Assembly: GCA_963666995.1 (NCBI GenBank)
Contig: OY762941.1
Span: 1,674,001 to 1,738,000, forward strand
DNA from: Syntrophobacter sp963666995
GTDB lineage: Bacteria > Desulfobacterota > Syntrophobacteria > Syntrophobacterales > Syntrophobacteraceae
Reading direction: 5' to 3'
DNA: 64,000 nucleotides
Positions 41,769 to 51,354 of the stretch are shown one piece after another (the stretch's first letter is position 1; every line of letters begins with the position of its first letter). The notes beneath the pieces were generated by a model. It ran no database searches. It worked only from the letters and a program-made list of their open reading frames with translations, and was not told the DNA's origin. The position numbers and the translations under genes were made by a program.

Positions 41769-44700
41769 ATGAGCGACGACGATCGAAGACCGAAAGCGGC
41801 AAAAGACGAGGATACCACAGCAGTGGGCAACAAAACGGCCGGGAGCGAATGCCCTGTTTTGGTGGCGGCCATCGGGGCTTCGGCGGGCGGATTGAAGTCC
41901 TTGAAGAAACTTTTCGCCGGGATGCCTCCCGGGCATGGGGTGGCCTTCGTGCTCATCCCGGAGCATGAGGCTTTGCATGGGGACGCGGCCGGTAAGGAAC
42001 TGCCGGGGCAAACGGCCCTGGCTGTGGTCGAGGCAACCGATGGGATGCCGGTGCTGGCCGACCGCATCCATATCATTCCGCCTGGTAAGTTCCTCAACAT
42101 TGCCGGGTGCAGGCTTACGTTTCAGGATCCGTTGTATTGCAACGGCCTGCGCATGCCGATCGATCACTTCTTCTGCTCTCTTGCCGTCGCCCTCGGACGC
42201 CGAGGGTGCGGCATCCTCCTCTCGGGTACGGGTAGTGACGGCACGTTGGGCCTCTCTGAAATCAAGTCCGCGGGAGGCAGGACGCTTGCGGAAGATCCGG
42301 ACGGCGCTGAGTTCCCCGAAATGCCCCAAAATGCGATCGACGCGGGTGTGGTAGACGTAGTCCTGCCGGCAGACGCCATGGCCGAAGCGATCGCAACGCT
42401 GGCGGAACGGGCGAGCGCCGACATCCGAAGTACGCCCGTCGAGTCTCCCGAATCGGACGTCAACCTAAGGACCATCCTGGACATTCTGCGCACAAAGAGC
42501 GGACATGACTTCCGCTGCTATAAGCCCAATACCATCGTACGGAGAATCCGCCGCAGGATGACGCTGGCAAAGATTGCAACCTATGCGGACTATGTCCGGT
42601 TTCTGGACGATCATCCCGAGGAAGTCCGCATTCTCCAGAAAGATCTGCTCATCGGAGTGACCGAGTTCTTCCGTCAGCCGCAGGCCTGGGAGATCCTGGA
42701 GGAGAAGGTCATTCCCGGCCTCATTGAGAGGGCCCGGCCGGGATCGGAGATCCGGGTCTGGGTCCCGGGTTGCTCGACGGGGAAGGAAGTTTACAGCCTG
42801 GCCATGCTGCTGGTCGAGCAGATAGAAAAGTCCGGCAAGGAAGTATCCATCCAGATCTTCGCAACCGATTCAGATGTCAGAGCGCTGGCAACGGCCCGCA
42901 GCGGCAGCTACTCGGAGGAGGACCTTGGCCCGAATGTTTCCCCTGAACGGCGCACTCGTTTCTTTGCTTGCCGGGACGGCCTCTACCAGATCATCAAGGA
43001 GGTCCGTGAGAGGATTGTCTTCGCGCCCCAAAACCTCACGACCGATCCGCCCTTTTCCAGGCTGGATCTCATCAGTTGCCGCAATCTCCTTATTTACCTG
43101 GATCCGCAGGTGCAGCAGAAGATTATCGCGCTGTTCCATTTCGCACTGCACGAAGGTGGGGCACTGTTTCTCGGCACCGCTGAGACCGTTGGGGAGCGGG
43201 AGGATCTTTTCGATGCGGTCTCTAAGAAATGGCGGATCTATCGTCGTATTGGTGTCGGCCGCCGCGTGGAGGTCGAGATCCCCGTACGCCCAACCGGTGA
43301 GCCCTGGCCGGCTCCCGGCAGGTACACCGTCACTTCGTCCACACCCAAGCTGAGCCTGGCTTCGGCAGCTCAGCAGATGCTGCTGGATCGCTTTGCCCCT
43401 GCCTGTGTGATGATCAACCGCAAACTCCAGGTGCTCTATGTGCACGGCGCGGTCGAGGATTACCTGACTTTTCCCCCGGGTGAACTCACCACGCGCGTTG
43501 TGGATATGGCCAGGGAAGGACTCCGAACCCGCCTGGGCGGAGCGATCGGCAAATGTCTCGAAGAGAACCGGCCGGTCTCCGTTACCGCCCGGGTCCGACG
43601 CAAGGAGAAGTCCTTGCCGGTCAAGGCCACCGTGAGTTTGCTGCGGCATCCGAGAGAAGCTGACGGACTGCTGCTCATCACCTTCGAGGATTACCGCGTT
43701 CCGGCCGACCGTTCTAACCGGCAGCCCTCCAAGGGAAGCGATATCCAACAATTGCAGGATGAACTGAAGGTCACCCGCGAAGAACTCCAGAGCACCATCG
43801 AACAGTTGGAGCGATTCAACGACCAGCTCAAGGCATCCAATGAGGAAGTCACCGCTTCCAACGAGGAATTGCAGGCGGCCAACGAAGAACTGGAAACCTC
43901 AAAAGAGGAGTTCCAATCCCTCAACGAGGAACTCAACACCACCAACATGCGCCTTCGGGAGAAGGTGGACGAGTTGGAAAGCGCCAACAACGATATTTTC
44001 AATCTGCTGTCCAGCACCAATATCGCGACCATGTTCCTCGATAAGGAACTCAAGATCAAACGCTACACCCCTGCCATTACCCGCATCCTCGGCCTGATCC
44101 CCTCGGACATCGGCAGGCCTGTTGCGGAACTCCTTCGCAGGTTTAACGACGAGGCGCTGCTGGAAGACGCCCGCAAGGTGCTTGCGGATCTCACGACCCT
44201 CTCCAAGGAGGTGCCGACAGAGGATGGCCGATGTTATATCCGGCGCATCACTCCGTACCGCACGCAGGAGGACCGCATTGAAGGCGTGGTCGTCACCTTT
44301 GTGGATGTCACCGACCTTAAAGATACCGAACGGGCCTTGCGCCGTTCCAAAGAAGAATGGGAGCAGACCTTCAACACGGTCCCCGACCTGGTGGCCATCC
44401 TGGACAATCAGCACCGGATCGTTCGAGTGAACCGGGCGATGGCGGACCGATTGGGGTTGCCGTTCGACGAATGTATCGGCCTCAGGTGCTATGAAGCAAT
44501 CCACGGAGCGCGTGAGGCGCCGGCATTCTGCCCGCACGTGTTGACTTGCCGGGATGGGCGGGAACATGTCGCCGAAGTGCACGAACCTCGTCTGGGCGGG
44601 GACTTCACAGTCAGTACAACCCCCATGTTCGACGAGCAGGGGCGCCTTATCGGCGTCGTCCACGTTGCCCGCGACATCACGGAGCGCAAGCGGGCCGAAG

Positions 44701-46625
44701 AAGCGTTGCGAGAGAGCGAGCAGCGCGTCAGGAGGAAACTGGACAGCGTCCTTTCTCCCGAAGGCGACCTCGGCGGCCTGGAACTTGCCGACATCATCGA
44801 TGCCCCGGCGATCCAGTCGCTCATGGAAAACTTCTATAAACTTGCCCACATTCCCATGAGCATAGTCGACCTGAAAGGTAAACTTGTTGTCGGCGTGGGG
44901 TGGCAGGATATCTGCACGAGATTCCACCGAGCCCATCCCGAAACCCGCAAACACTGCGTGGAAAGCGACAGCCAACTCTCAGCAGGCATTCCCCGCGGAG
45001 AATCCAGGCTGTACAAGTGCAAGAATAACATGTGGGACATCGCAACACCCGTCATCGTGGGCGGCCAGCACATTGGCAACGTCTTCTCGGGGCAATTCTT
45101 CTTCGATGACGAGACGCCGGATTATGACCTCTTCCGATCCCAGGCCAGGCAATACGGTTTCAATGAAGAAGAGTACATCGCGGCCATGGAAGCCGTTCCG
45201 CGGCTGAGCAGGGAGTCCGTGGAAACAGGCATGGCTTTTCTGACAAAGCTTTCCGACATGCTCTCTCAACTGAGTTACGGAACCATCAAATTGGCCCGCC
45301 TGCTGGTACAGCGCGACAATTTGCTGGCTTCGCTGCGTGAGAGCGAAGCCCTCTTCAGGCTGCTCTCCGAGACTGCGAGCCGGCTGCTGGCGTCGAGGAA
45401 CCCTCAGGGACTCGTCACTGAGCTGTGCCGCGAAGTCATGAATCTTTTGGACTGCCACATCTTTTTCAATTTCCTGGCGGATGAGCACGCAGGCAGGCTG
45501 CACCTCAATGCATGGGCGGGTATTCCCGAAGAGGAGGCGGAAAAGATCGAATGGCTGGATTACGGGGCGGCGGTGTGCGGCTGCAGCGCGAGAGATGGAA
45601 AGCGCATCGTTGTGGAGGATATCTTCGCCACGCACGATCCACGGGCGGATCTGGTCAAATCCTACGGCGTACAGGCCTATGCCGCCCACCCGCTTATGTC
45701 CCAGGGGCGGATTATGGGTACCCTCTCTTTCGGTACAAAGACGCGAAGCCGTTTCTCGCCCCAGGATCTGGCCCTCATGAAGACAGTGACCGACCAGGTT
45801 GCCACCGCCCTGGAACGCATGCACCTCATCGGAGAGCTTCAGACGTCACGGGACGAACTGGAGGCGAGGGTGCAGGAGCGTACCACCGAACTGAGCAGGT
45901 CAAATGAGGCCCTGGAGAGAAGCAACCGGGATCTTGAAGACTTTGCCCACGTGGCATCCCATGATCTGCAGGAACCCCTTCGAAAGATCCAGACTTTTGC
46001 GGACCGGCTGGCAATCTCACACCAGGAGGGCCTGGACGACAAGGCCCGCGATTATCTGCAAAGAATGCAGCGGGCCGCCGGAAGAATGCAGGCCCTCGTT
46101 TTGGACCTCCTGAAATATTCGCATATCACCTCCAGGCCGGAACCTTATACCCGGTTCAGTCTGCGGGAAGTGGTGGAAGAGGCGGTGGCGGACCTGAAAG
46201 TGCTCCGTGAGGAAACACACGGACACGTCGAAGTGGGCGACCTTCCCGACATTGTGGCGGATCGGGTTCAGATACGCCAGCTTTTCCAGAACCTCATCGC
46301 TAACGGGTTGAAGTACCATGCGGAGGCGAAACCCATAATCAGGATATACACTCCTTCACCGACTTCAGGCCCTTTCTGGGAAATCTGCGCGCAGGACAAC
46401 GGCATCGGGTTTGACGAAGCCTACCTCGGCAGGATCTTTAAGCCCTTCCAGAGACTTCACGGGGCGAGCGCGCCATACCAGGGAACGGGTATGGGTCTGG
46501 CCATCTGCCGCAAAATTGTGGAGCGCCACGGAGGAAGCATTACTGCGGAAAGCGTACCGGGCAAAGGATCGACCTTCATTGTGAAGCTGCCAAGGGGGCC
46601 GTTCATCATGGAGAAAATTCTCTAA
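41769..46625 (+). CDS. Hybrid CheB-CheR-PAS-PocR-GAF histidine kinase
   Basis: 1,618 residues from the ATG at 41769. In order: CheB methylesterase (GASAGG near 35, PEHEALHGD, SGTGSDG near 152, so the Ser-His-Asp triad is present); CheR methyltransferase (TIVRRIRRRM, WVPGCSTGKEVYS near 330); a PAS-like region (534-640); a long coiled coil (660-742); two PAS domains (740-975); a PocR-type ligand domain (1002-1184, with HPETRKHCVESD and YKCKNNMWDIATPV); GAF (1194-1354); HisKA (H in ASHDLQEPL near 1395); HATPase (DNGIGF, GTGMGLAI). It is cytosolic, with no membrane helix. It probably senses a small molecule through PocR and/or GAF. No receiver or response regulator is adjacent. Confidence 0.9.
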   Translation: MSDDDRRPKAAKDEDTTAVGNKTAGSECPVLVAAIGASAGGLKSLKKLFAGMPPGHGVAFVLIPEHEALHGDAAGKELPGQTALAVVEATDGMPVLADRIHIIPPGKFLNIAGCRLTFQDPLYCNGLRMPIDHFFCSLAVALGRRGCGILLSGTGSDGTLGLSEIKSAGGRTLAEDPDGAEFPEMPQNAIDAGVVDVVLPADAMAEAIATLAERASADIRSTPVESPESDVNLRTILDILRTKSGHDFRCYKPNTIVRRIRRRMTLAKIATYADYVRFLDDHPEEVRILQKDLLIGVTEFFRQPQAWEILEEKVIPGLIERARPGSEIRVWVPGCSTGKEVYSLAMLLVEQIEKSGKEVSIQIFATDSDVRALATARSGSYSEEDLGPNVSPERRTRFFACRDGLYQIIKEVRERIVFAPQNLTTDPPFSRLDLISCRNLLIYLDPQVQQKIIALFHFALHEGGALFLGTAETVGEREDLFDAVSKKWRIYRRIGVGRRVEVEIPVRPTGEPWPAPGRYTVTSSTPKLSLASAAQQMLLDRFAPACVMINRKLQVLYVHGAVEDYLTFPPGELTTRVVDMAREGLRTRLGGAIGKCLEENRPVSVTARVRRKEKSLPVKATVSLLRHPREADGLLLITFEDYRVPADRSNRQPSKGSDIQQLQDELKVTREELQSTIEQLERFNDQLKASNEEVTASNEELQAANEELETSKEEFQSLNEELNTTNMRLREKVDELESANNDIFNLLSSTNIATMFLDKELKIKRYTPAITRILGLIPSDIGRPVAELLRRFNDEALLEDARKVLADLTTLSKEVPTEDGRCYIRRITPYRTQEDRIEGVVVTFVDVTDLKDTERALRRSKEEWEQTFNTVPDLVAILDNQHRIVRVNRAMADRLGLPFDECIGLRCYEAIHGAREAPAFCPHVLTCRDGREHVAEVHEPRLGGDFTVSTTPMFDEQGRLIGVVHVARDITERKRAEEALRESEQRVRRKLDSVLSPEGDLGGLELADIIDAPAIQSLMENFYKLAHIPMSIVDLKGKLVVGVGWQDICTRFHRAHPETRKHCVESDSQLSAGIPRGESRLYKCKNNMWDIATPVIVGGQHIGNVFSGQFFFDDETPDYDLFRSQARQYGFNEEEYIAAMEAVPRLSRESVETGMAFLTKLSDMLSQLSYGTIKLARLLVQRDNLLASLRESEALFRLLSETASRLLASRNPQGLVTELCREVMNLLDCHIFFNFLADEHAGRLHLNAWAGIPEEEAEKIEWLDYGAAVCGCSARDGKRIVVEDIFATHDPRADLVKSYGVQAYAAHPLMSQGRIMGTLSFGTKTRSRFSPQDLALMKTVTDQVATALERMHLIGELQTSRDELEARVQERTTELSRSNEALERSNRDLEDFAHVASHDLQEPLRKIQTFADRLAISHQEGLDDKARDYLQRMQRAAGRMQALVLDLLKYSHITSRPEPYTRFSLREVVEEAVADLKVLREETHGHVEVGDLPDIVADRVQIRQLFQNLIANGLKYHAEAKPIIRIYTPSPTSGPFWEICAQDNGIGFDEAYLGRIFKPFQRLHGASAPYQGTGMGLAICRKIVERHGGSITAESVPGKGSTFIVKLPRGPFIMEKIL

Positions 46626-47235
46626 TACCTTTGAGATGCCCGTCTTCGGATAGCTTGTAACAATGCTGACGATCGCTGCCGATAACGAGCGGTTTTGCGA
46701 CGAATTCGGCGATTTCCTCCGTCTTCCTCGTCCCTCCTGCGTTCCCACGCTCCTGGGGCTGTTGCCCAAAGGAAAAGTGTCTGCATTCCCACCGAGGGTC
46801 CCTTCTTCATCACCCTGCTGAGCGTCCCCCCGCCTGTATTTAATTCCGTGGGTGACACGGACAACTCGTTGTCCGGGCCACCCACGGTTGCAGGCAGTGC
46901 TGATTAGGCTTGGTGGGTTTTGCTCGTGGTGCCGTTCAAGATTCACTTTGGTCCGGAATATTCCACAGGTATTTGATTCGAGCTGATACTTAACCTGGTA
47001 ATACAAGTCATCCAGGCCACCCGCCGGGGTGACCTATCCTGGTTTCATCCGGCCTCGGCTTTTCCTGTGGGCGACAGCCCCTTCCCCCCACGGGTTCCGG
47101 CCCACGCGCCGGCGCGTAAAGCCGATGTCTTTGCCACCACCCCGCCCTTCACAAATTCCATACGAATGACAAAGAAACGCAATCAAATTGTCAAACTCAA
47201 CGGATATCAATACCCGGAAAAGGCGGAGGACTTTA
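46626..47235. other. 610-bp intergenic region with inverted repeat fragments
   Basis: Two family B fragments face each other at 46740-46780 and 47036-47092. Between them, 46850-46890 carries a GGACAACTCGTTGTCCGGGC hairpin like that at 56255-56280. No gene is recognised; GGAGG at 47223-47227 serves the next gene. Confidence 0.5.
46740..47092. repeat. Facing family B fragments (possible decayed inverted-repeat element)
   Basis: GTTCCCACGCTCCTGGGGCT at the left, and on the opposite strand at the right AGGGGCTGTCGCCCACAGGA then AAAGCCGAGGCC. Both match the end region of the element at 55859-56182, giving a span of about 350 bp with imperfect terminal inverted repeats. Confidence 0.5.
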
Positions 47236-47928
47236 ATGCAGGCATTTAGTTTGAACGAGGACATGATACGTAACATTCTTCAGAACGCTAAACCTTTCGG
47301 CCATCATGAAGACGCAGGCGATTTAAACCTTGGATTTGGATTCATCTATTATGGACTGGCAAGAATGTTGAGGCCAAAGCACGTGGTCGTGATCGGCTCC
47401 GGTTTCGGTTTCAGTGTGATATGCCTGGCGCTCGGACTGAAGGACAATGCGGAGGGCCGGTTGAGCTTCGTAGACCCCTCCTATTCGCTCCTGCGGGACG
47501 GACCGTTCAAGACAATCGGAGGCACCGGCAAATGGAATGATCCGGAGTCGGTCCGGAAGCATTTCAACGGATTCGATGTCGGAAGCGTTGTAACGCATTT
47601 CAAAATGACCAGTGAGACGTTCTTCCATCAATTTGAAGGTCTCAACCTGCCGGCTGTAGATATCGCGTTCATCGACGGCAACCATTCATACAAAGAAGCA
47701 AGGAACGACTTCGTCGGCATACTCAGGCATTCGAGAAAGAACAGCTATATATTTCTGCACGATTCCAACATCTATATCCGTGAAATGATCCACCATGCGG
47801 GTGTCAAGCGGTGGATGAATGTCTTGAGGGGCAGGAAAGACCTGTTCGAACTGATCGACTTCCCCTTCGATTCGGGAGTGGCGCTCGTCCGGATCACCCG
47901 GGACGACACATGGAACCATCTGGCATGA
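47236..47928 (+). CDS. Class I SAM-dependent methyltransferase (Methyltransferase_24 type)
   Basis: About 230 residues from the ATG at 47236 (GGAGG 8 bases upstream; the frame opens 16 codons earlier). VVVIGSGFGFSVICLA is the SAM glycine motif and VDIAFIDGNHSYKEARNDF the D-G-x-H-x-Y block common to this family, whose members modify sugars, lipids or small molecules. Its stop overlaps the phosphatidylserine decarboxylase start (ATGA), which suggests work on a membrane lipid, for example a head-group methylation, but this is inference. Confidence 0.78.
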   Translation: MQAFSLNEDMIRNILQNAKPFGHHEDAGDLNLGFGFIYYGLARMLRPKHVVVIGSGFGFSVICLALGLKDNAEGRLSFVDPSYSLLRDGPFKTIGGTGKWNDPESVRKHFNGFDVGSVVTHFKMTSETFFHQFEGLNLPAVDIAFIDGNHSYKEARNDFVGILRHSRKNSYIFLHDSNIYIREMIHHAGVKRWMNVLRGRKDLFELIDFPFDSGVALVRITRDDTWNHLA

Positions 47929-48611
47929 GAACCCTGTCGTTTACCGTGTTCATTGTCTTTGCCCTGGCGTTTTTATACTGGCGGTTTGTCTGGTTTGTCA
48001 GAAATCCCCGCCGATCCGCTCCCGCCGGGGAAAACCTGGTGAGCCCCGCGGACGGCAGGGTCGTCTACGTCGAGAAGGTGAAACGTGACGGCGAGGTGTT
48101 CACCATCAAGGGCGGGGTAAGGGCCAAGCTCACGGATATCGCACGGGAAGACATGGTCAGAGACAAGGTTCTCATCGGCATTTTCATGAGCCCCTTCAAT
48201 GTTCACTATAACCGGGCGCCCCTGGCGGGGACCATCGAATCCATACGCCACTACCCGCCGGAGGGTAAAAACCTCAACATGGCCGCAATGCATTTAAGGA
48301 CCATCTTCAAGATCCCGCCTTACTACAGGAACAGCCTTCACATCGTCCAAAACGAACGAACGGTCACTAAAATTCAGGGCAGGTTCAAAGACGTACCCAT
48401 CCCCTGCTATGTCATACAGATTGCCGGGAAGACCGTCCGCGCCATAGTGTCCTTTTACCGGGAAGGAATGCTCGTTGACAAAGGAGATGTGTTCGGAATG
48501 GTTCGAATAGGGTCCCAGGTTGACATCGTGGTCCCGCTCGTCGATGGAATGCGCCTGAAGGTCAGGGCCGGAGACAAGGTACGTGCCGGCCAGACGATCC
48601 TCATGGAATGA
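47925..48611 (+). CDS. psd: Phosphatidylserine decarboxylase, small (archaeal-type) form
   Basis: A 228-residue protein with one N-terminal membrane helix (LSFTVFIVFALAFLYWRFVW). VSPADGRVVYV, IGIFMSPFNVHYNRAP and RIGSQVDIVVP follow; the last is the Gly-Ser self-cleavage site that creates the pyruvoyl group in the small Psd class (usually FGSRVD). It decarboxylates phosphatidylserine to phosphatidylethanolamine at the inner membrane. Coupled to the methyltransferase before it. A second, different decarboxylase fragment lies at the right edge of the window. Confidence 0.88.
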   Translation: MRTLSFTVFIVFALAFLYWRFVWFVRNPRRSAPAGENLVSPADGRVVYVEKVKRDGEVFTIKGGVRAKLTDIAREDMVRDKVLIGIFMSPFNVHYNRAPLAGTIESIRHYPPEGKNLNMAAMHLRTIFKIPPYYRNSLHIVQNERTVTKIQGRFKDVPIPCYVIQIAGKTVRAIVSFYREGMLVDKGDVFGMVRIGSQVDIVVPLVDGMRLKVRAGDKVRAGQTILME

Positions 48612-48820
48612 CGGACTGTATGAGCCCCCATCGGACGACCTCACAGAGGCGGGCCACGAGAAACACCGGAAGCCTTTACTCCTTTGGTTCTCCACTTTCC
48701 GCAATCTTCGCGCCATGTGCGGCGGCGTCCCTATCGGCAGCCGGCAATTCTCAACCGCTGCGCCATTCCCTTCTCACCACCACTCACGGAATACAAGACT
48801 TCATCAAAACAGGAGTTCCT

Positions 48821-51289
48821 ATGGACTTTAAAACTACCAGGGTTGATCTACACCTCCATTCAAAGTTTTCAGTGCGGCCGTCTCAATGGATTTTGCAGAA
48901 GATGGGCTGCCCGGAAAGCTTCGTTGACCCGATGGCACTCTACAGCCTCGCAAAGCAGAAAGGCATGTCGCTGGTAACCATTACGGACCACAACACCATT
49001 TCCGGATGCCTGGAAATCGCTCATCTGCCCGACACGTTCATCAGCGAGGAAGTGACAACCTATTTCCCCGAGGACAACTGCAAGATACATGTGCTCGCCC
49101 ACAATATCGACGAAAAGGCGCATTCGGAAATCCAAAGGGTGCGCGAGAACATCTTCGATCTCGTCGCTTATCTTTCACAGGCAGGAATCTATCATGCGCT
49201 GGCTCACCCTCTGTTTTCTTTGAACGACAAGCTGACGATGGAGCATTTTGAGAAGATGCTCCTGCTGTTCAAGAATTTCGAACTGAACGGCACGAGGGAT
49301 GTCCTCCAGAACCAGTGCCTTCGCGTCATCCTTTCGAACCTCGACTCCACAGCCATTCAGTCCCTTGCGGAGAAGCACGGCATTGAGCCGCATTTTCCCG
49401 AGCCGTGGACGAAAAGGCTCATAGCGGGCTCCGACGACCACAGCTCTCTCAACATCGCGAGTTCGTTCACCGAGGTGGAAGGGGTCCACAATCCGGAATC
49501 TTTCCTGATCGAACTGCGGAACAATCCCAGGGTCGTCGGCGAAGGCTCCACTCCCCAGTCCCTCGCACACAATATCTATGCAATCGCCTACCAGTTCTAC
49601 AAAAAGAAGTTCGGCCTCGAACGCTACTCCGGCAAAGACGTCCTCCTGAGGGTCCTCGACGGGTTTCTTCAACCCGACAAGGCGGAGGAAGCGGGGATAC
49701 TCGCGAGACTGCACGGCTACTGGAGCCGCAGGAAGCAGACCAGAGCGAAGACTCAGCCATCCGCCAGCATTCAGGACCTCTTTCGCCACGAGGCCCTCCG
49801 GTTCATCTGGGACAATCCCGGGCTGATGCAGTTTGCCGAAAGCGGGACTTCCAAGCTGCAGGATTTGGAAAGAAAATGGTTCGAATTTGTGAACGAGGTT
49901 TCAAACAAGGTATTGCTTCATTTTGCAAACCACCTCCTGGACCACCTGTCCGGGGCCAACGTATTCAACATATTCCATTCGATCGGGTCTGCCGGCGGGC
50001 TTTATTCACTGCTCGCCCCCTACTTCGTGGCGTATTCGATCTTTGGCAAAGAGAAAGCGTTCAGCCTGCAGGCTCTTGACTGGTTCGGCATCCCAAAGCC
50101 GCAGGGCGAGGCGCTCAGACCGGCGAAGGTGGCTCATTTCACAGACACCTTTTACGAAATCAACGGCGTTGCAACCACTCTCCAGCAGCAGATCAATCTG
50201 GCGATCAAGACGAAGAGGGACCTCGTCATCATTACCTGTAACGAAAAAGACGCGACTAAATTCAAGGGCGTCCGGAACTTCAAGCCGGTCGGGGTCTATG
50301 AACTGCCCGAATACCCCGAGCAGAAACTCTGCTACCCACCGTTCCTGGAAATGTTGAGCTATTGTTATGAAAATGAATTCACCCACATCCATTGCGCCAC
50401 CCCCGGCCCCATAGGCCTTGCGGCCCTGGCTATCGCGCGCATCCTGCGGCTCCCTCTTTACGGCACCTACCACACGGCCCTGCCTCAGTACGCTCAGTAC
50501 CTGACGAACGACTCGGCCATCGAGGAACTCGTGTGGCGTTATACGCTGTGGTACTACGACCAGATGGACCAGGTTTTCGTCCCGTCCCGGAGCACCGGAA
50601 ACGAGCTGATTCAGAAGGGAATAGCAAAAGAGAAGGTGCGCCTTTTCGCCCGAGGCATCGATACCGAACGGTTCCATCCCTCGAAGCGCAACCGATATCT
50701 CGAAAACCGGTTCCATCTGAACGTCAGTTCCGTCAGGCTCCTGTACGTCGGCCGGATATCCAGGGAAAAGGACCTCCCGATCCTCGAGGATGCCTTCAGG
50801 CTGCTGGTTTCCGCCGTGGGTCGAAGAGTCCACCTGGTCCTCGTCGGCGATGGTCCGTACTCCGCTGAAATGCAGGAAAACATGAAGGATATGCCCTGCT
50901 CCTTCACAGGATACCTGGAAGGCGAAGACTTGGCCTCCGTCTATGCTTCCTGCGATCTGTTCGTTTTCCCCAGCACCACCGACACCTTCGGCAACGTGGT
51001 TCTCGAAGCCCAGGCATCCGGGCTGCCGGTTGTAGTCACCGATTCCGGGGGGCCGCAGGAGAATCTGCTGCCCGGGGAAACCGGTGTGATCGTTGAGGGG
51101 AGCAGCACCGAGTCTTTGTTGGAAGCGTTGAAGAACCTCGTTCAGAACCCGGGCCGTCTCAAGGAAATGGGAAGGAAGGCACGACGGTATTCGGAAGAAC
51201 GCTCTTTTGAAAAGGCTTTCAAGACGAGTTGGACGATGTATCAAAACCAGGCCGGCCGGCCCGACATCATTTTGGACCGTGCGATCTGA
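48821..51289 (+). CDS. PHP domain-GT4 glycosyltransferase fusion
   Basis: 822 residues from the ATG at 48821 (AGGAG 6 bases upstream; the frame is open to 48608 but the extra part is not protein-like). Residues 1-240: PHP metal-dependent phosphoesterase (VDLHLHSKFS, ITDHNT, GSDDHSS). Residues 240-420: an unassigned helical middle. Residues 420-815: GT-B glycosyltransferase resembling SqdX/MgtA lipid glycosyltransferases (FTDTFYEINGVATTL, ATPGPIGLAALA, TYHTALPQYAQYL, YVGRISREKD, PSTTDTFGNVVLEAQASG). It probably glycosylates a lipid or small acceptor, with the PHP part removing a phosphate. It follows psd by 210 bases. Confidence 0.83.
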   Translation: MDFKTTRVDLHLHSKFSVRPSQWILQKMGCPESFVDPMALYSLAKQKGMSLVTITDHNTISGCLEIAHLPDTFISEEVTTYFPEDNCKIHVLAHNIDEKAHSEIQRVRENIFDLVAYLSQAGIYHALAHPLFSLNDKLTMEHFEKMLLLFKNFELNGTRDVLQNQCLRVILSNLDSTAIQSLAEKHGIEPHFPEPWTKRLIAGSDDHSSLNIASSFTEVEGVHNPESFLIELRNNPRVVGEGSTPQSLAHNIYAIAYQFYKKKFGLERYSGKDVLLRVLDGFLQPDKAEEAGILARLHGYWSRRKQTRAKTQPSASIQDLFRHEALRFIWDNPGLMQFAESGTSKLQDLERKWFEFVNEVSNKVLLHFANHLLDHLSGANVFNIFHSIGSAGGLYSLLAPYFVAYSIFGKEKAFSLQALDWFGIPKPQGEALRPAKVAHFTDTFYEINGVATTLQQQINLAIKTKRDLVIITCNEKDATKFKGVRNFKPVGVYELPEYPEQKLCYPPFLEMLSYCYENEFTHIHCATPGPIGLAALAIARILRLPLYGTYHTALPQYAQYLTNDSAIEELVWRYTLWYYDQMDQVFVPSRSTGNELIQKGIAKEKVRLFARGIDTERFHPSKRNRYLENRFHLNVSSVRLLYVGRISREKDLPILEDAFRLLVSAVGRRVHLVLVGDGPYSAEMQENMKDMPCSFTGYLEGEDLASVYASCDLFVFPSTTDTFGNVVLEAQASGLPVVVTDSGGPQENLLPGETGVIVEGSSTESLLEALKNLVQNPGRLKEMGRKARRYSEERSFEKAFKTSWTMYQNQAGRPDIILDRAI

Positions 51290-51354
51290 AACCCGGTTGC
51301 CCGGATTGATTGCATGAGAGGCCCTTTGAAACCAACCCATGGAGGGAGCAAAAC

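Noticed and set aside
46930..47235. PhoB box upstream of the methyltransferase-psd operon
   Set aside because: TGGTAAT and AAGTCAT occur close together near 46,998-47,013, but their spacing is not the 4-base gap of the other boxes.
50006..51340. Long minus-strand frame opposite the PHP-glycosyltransferase
   Set aside because: Antisense shadow of a conserved GT4 domain.
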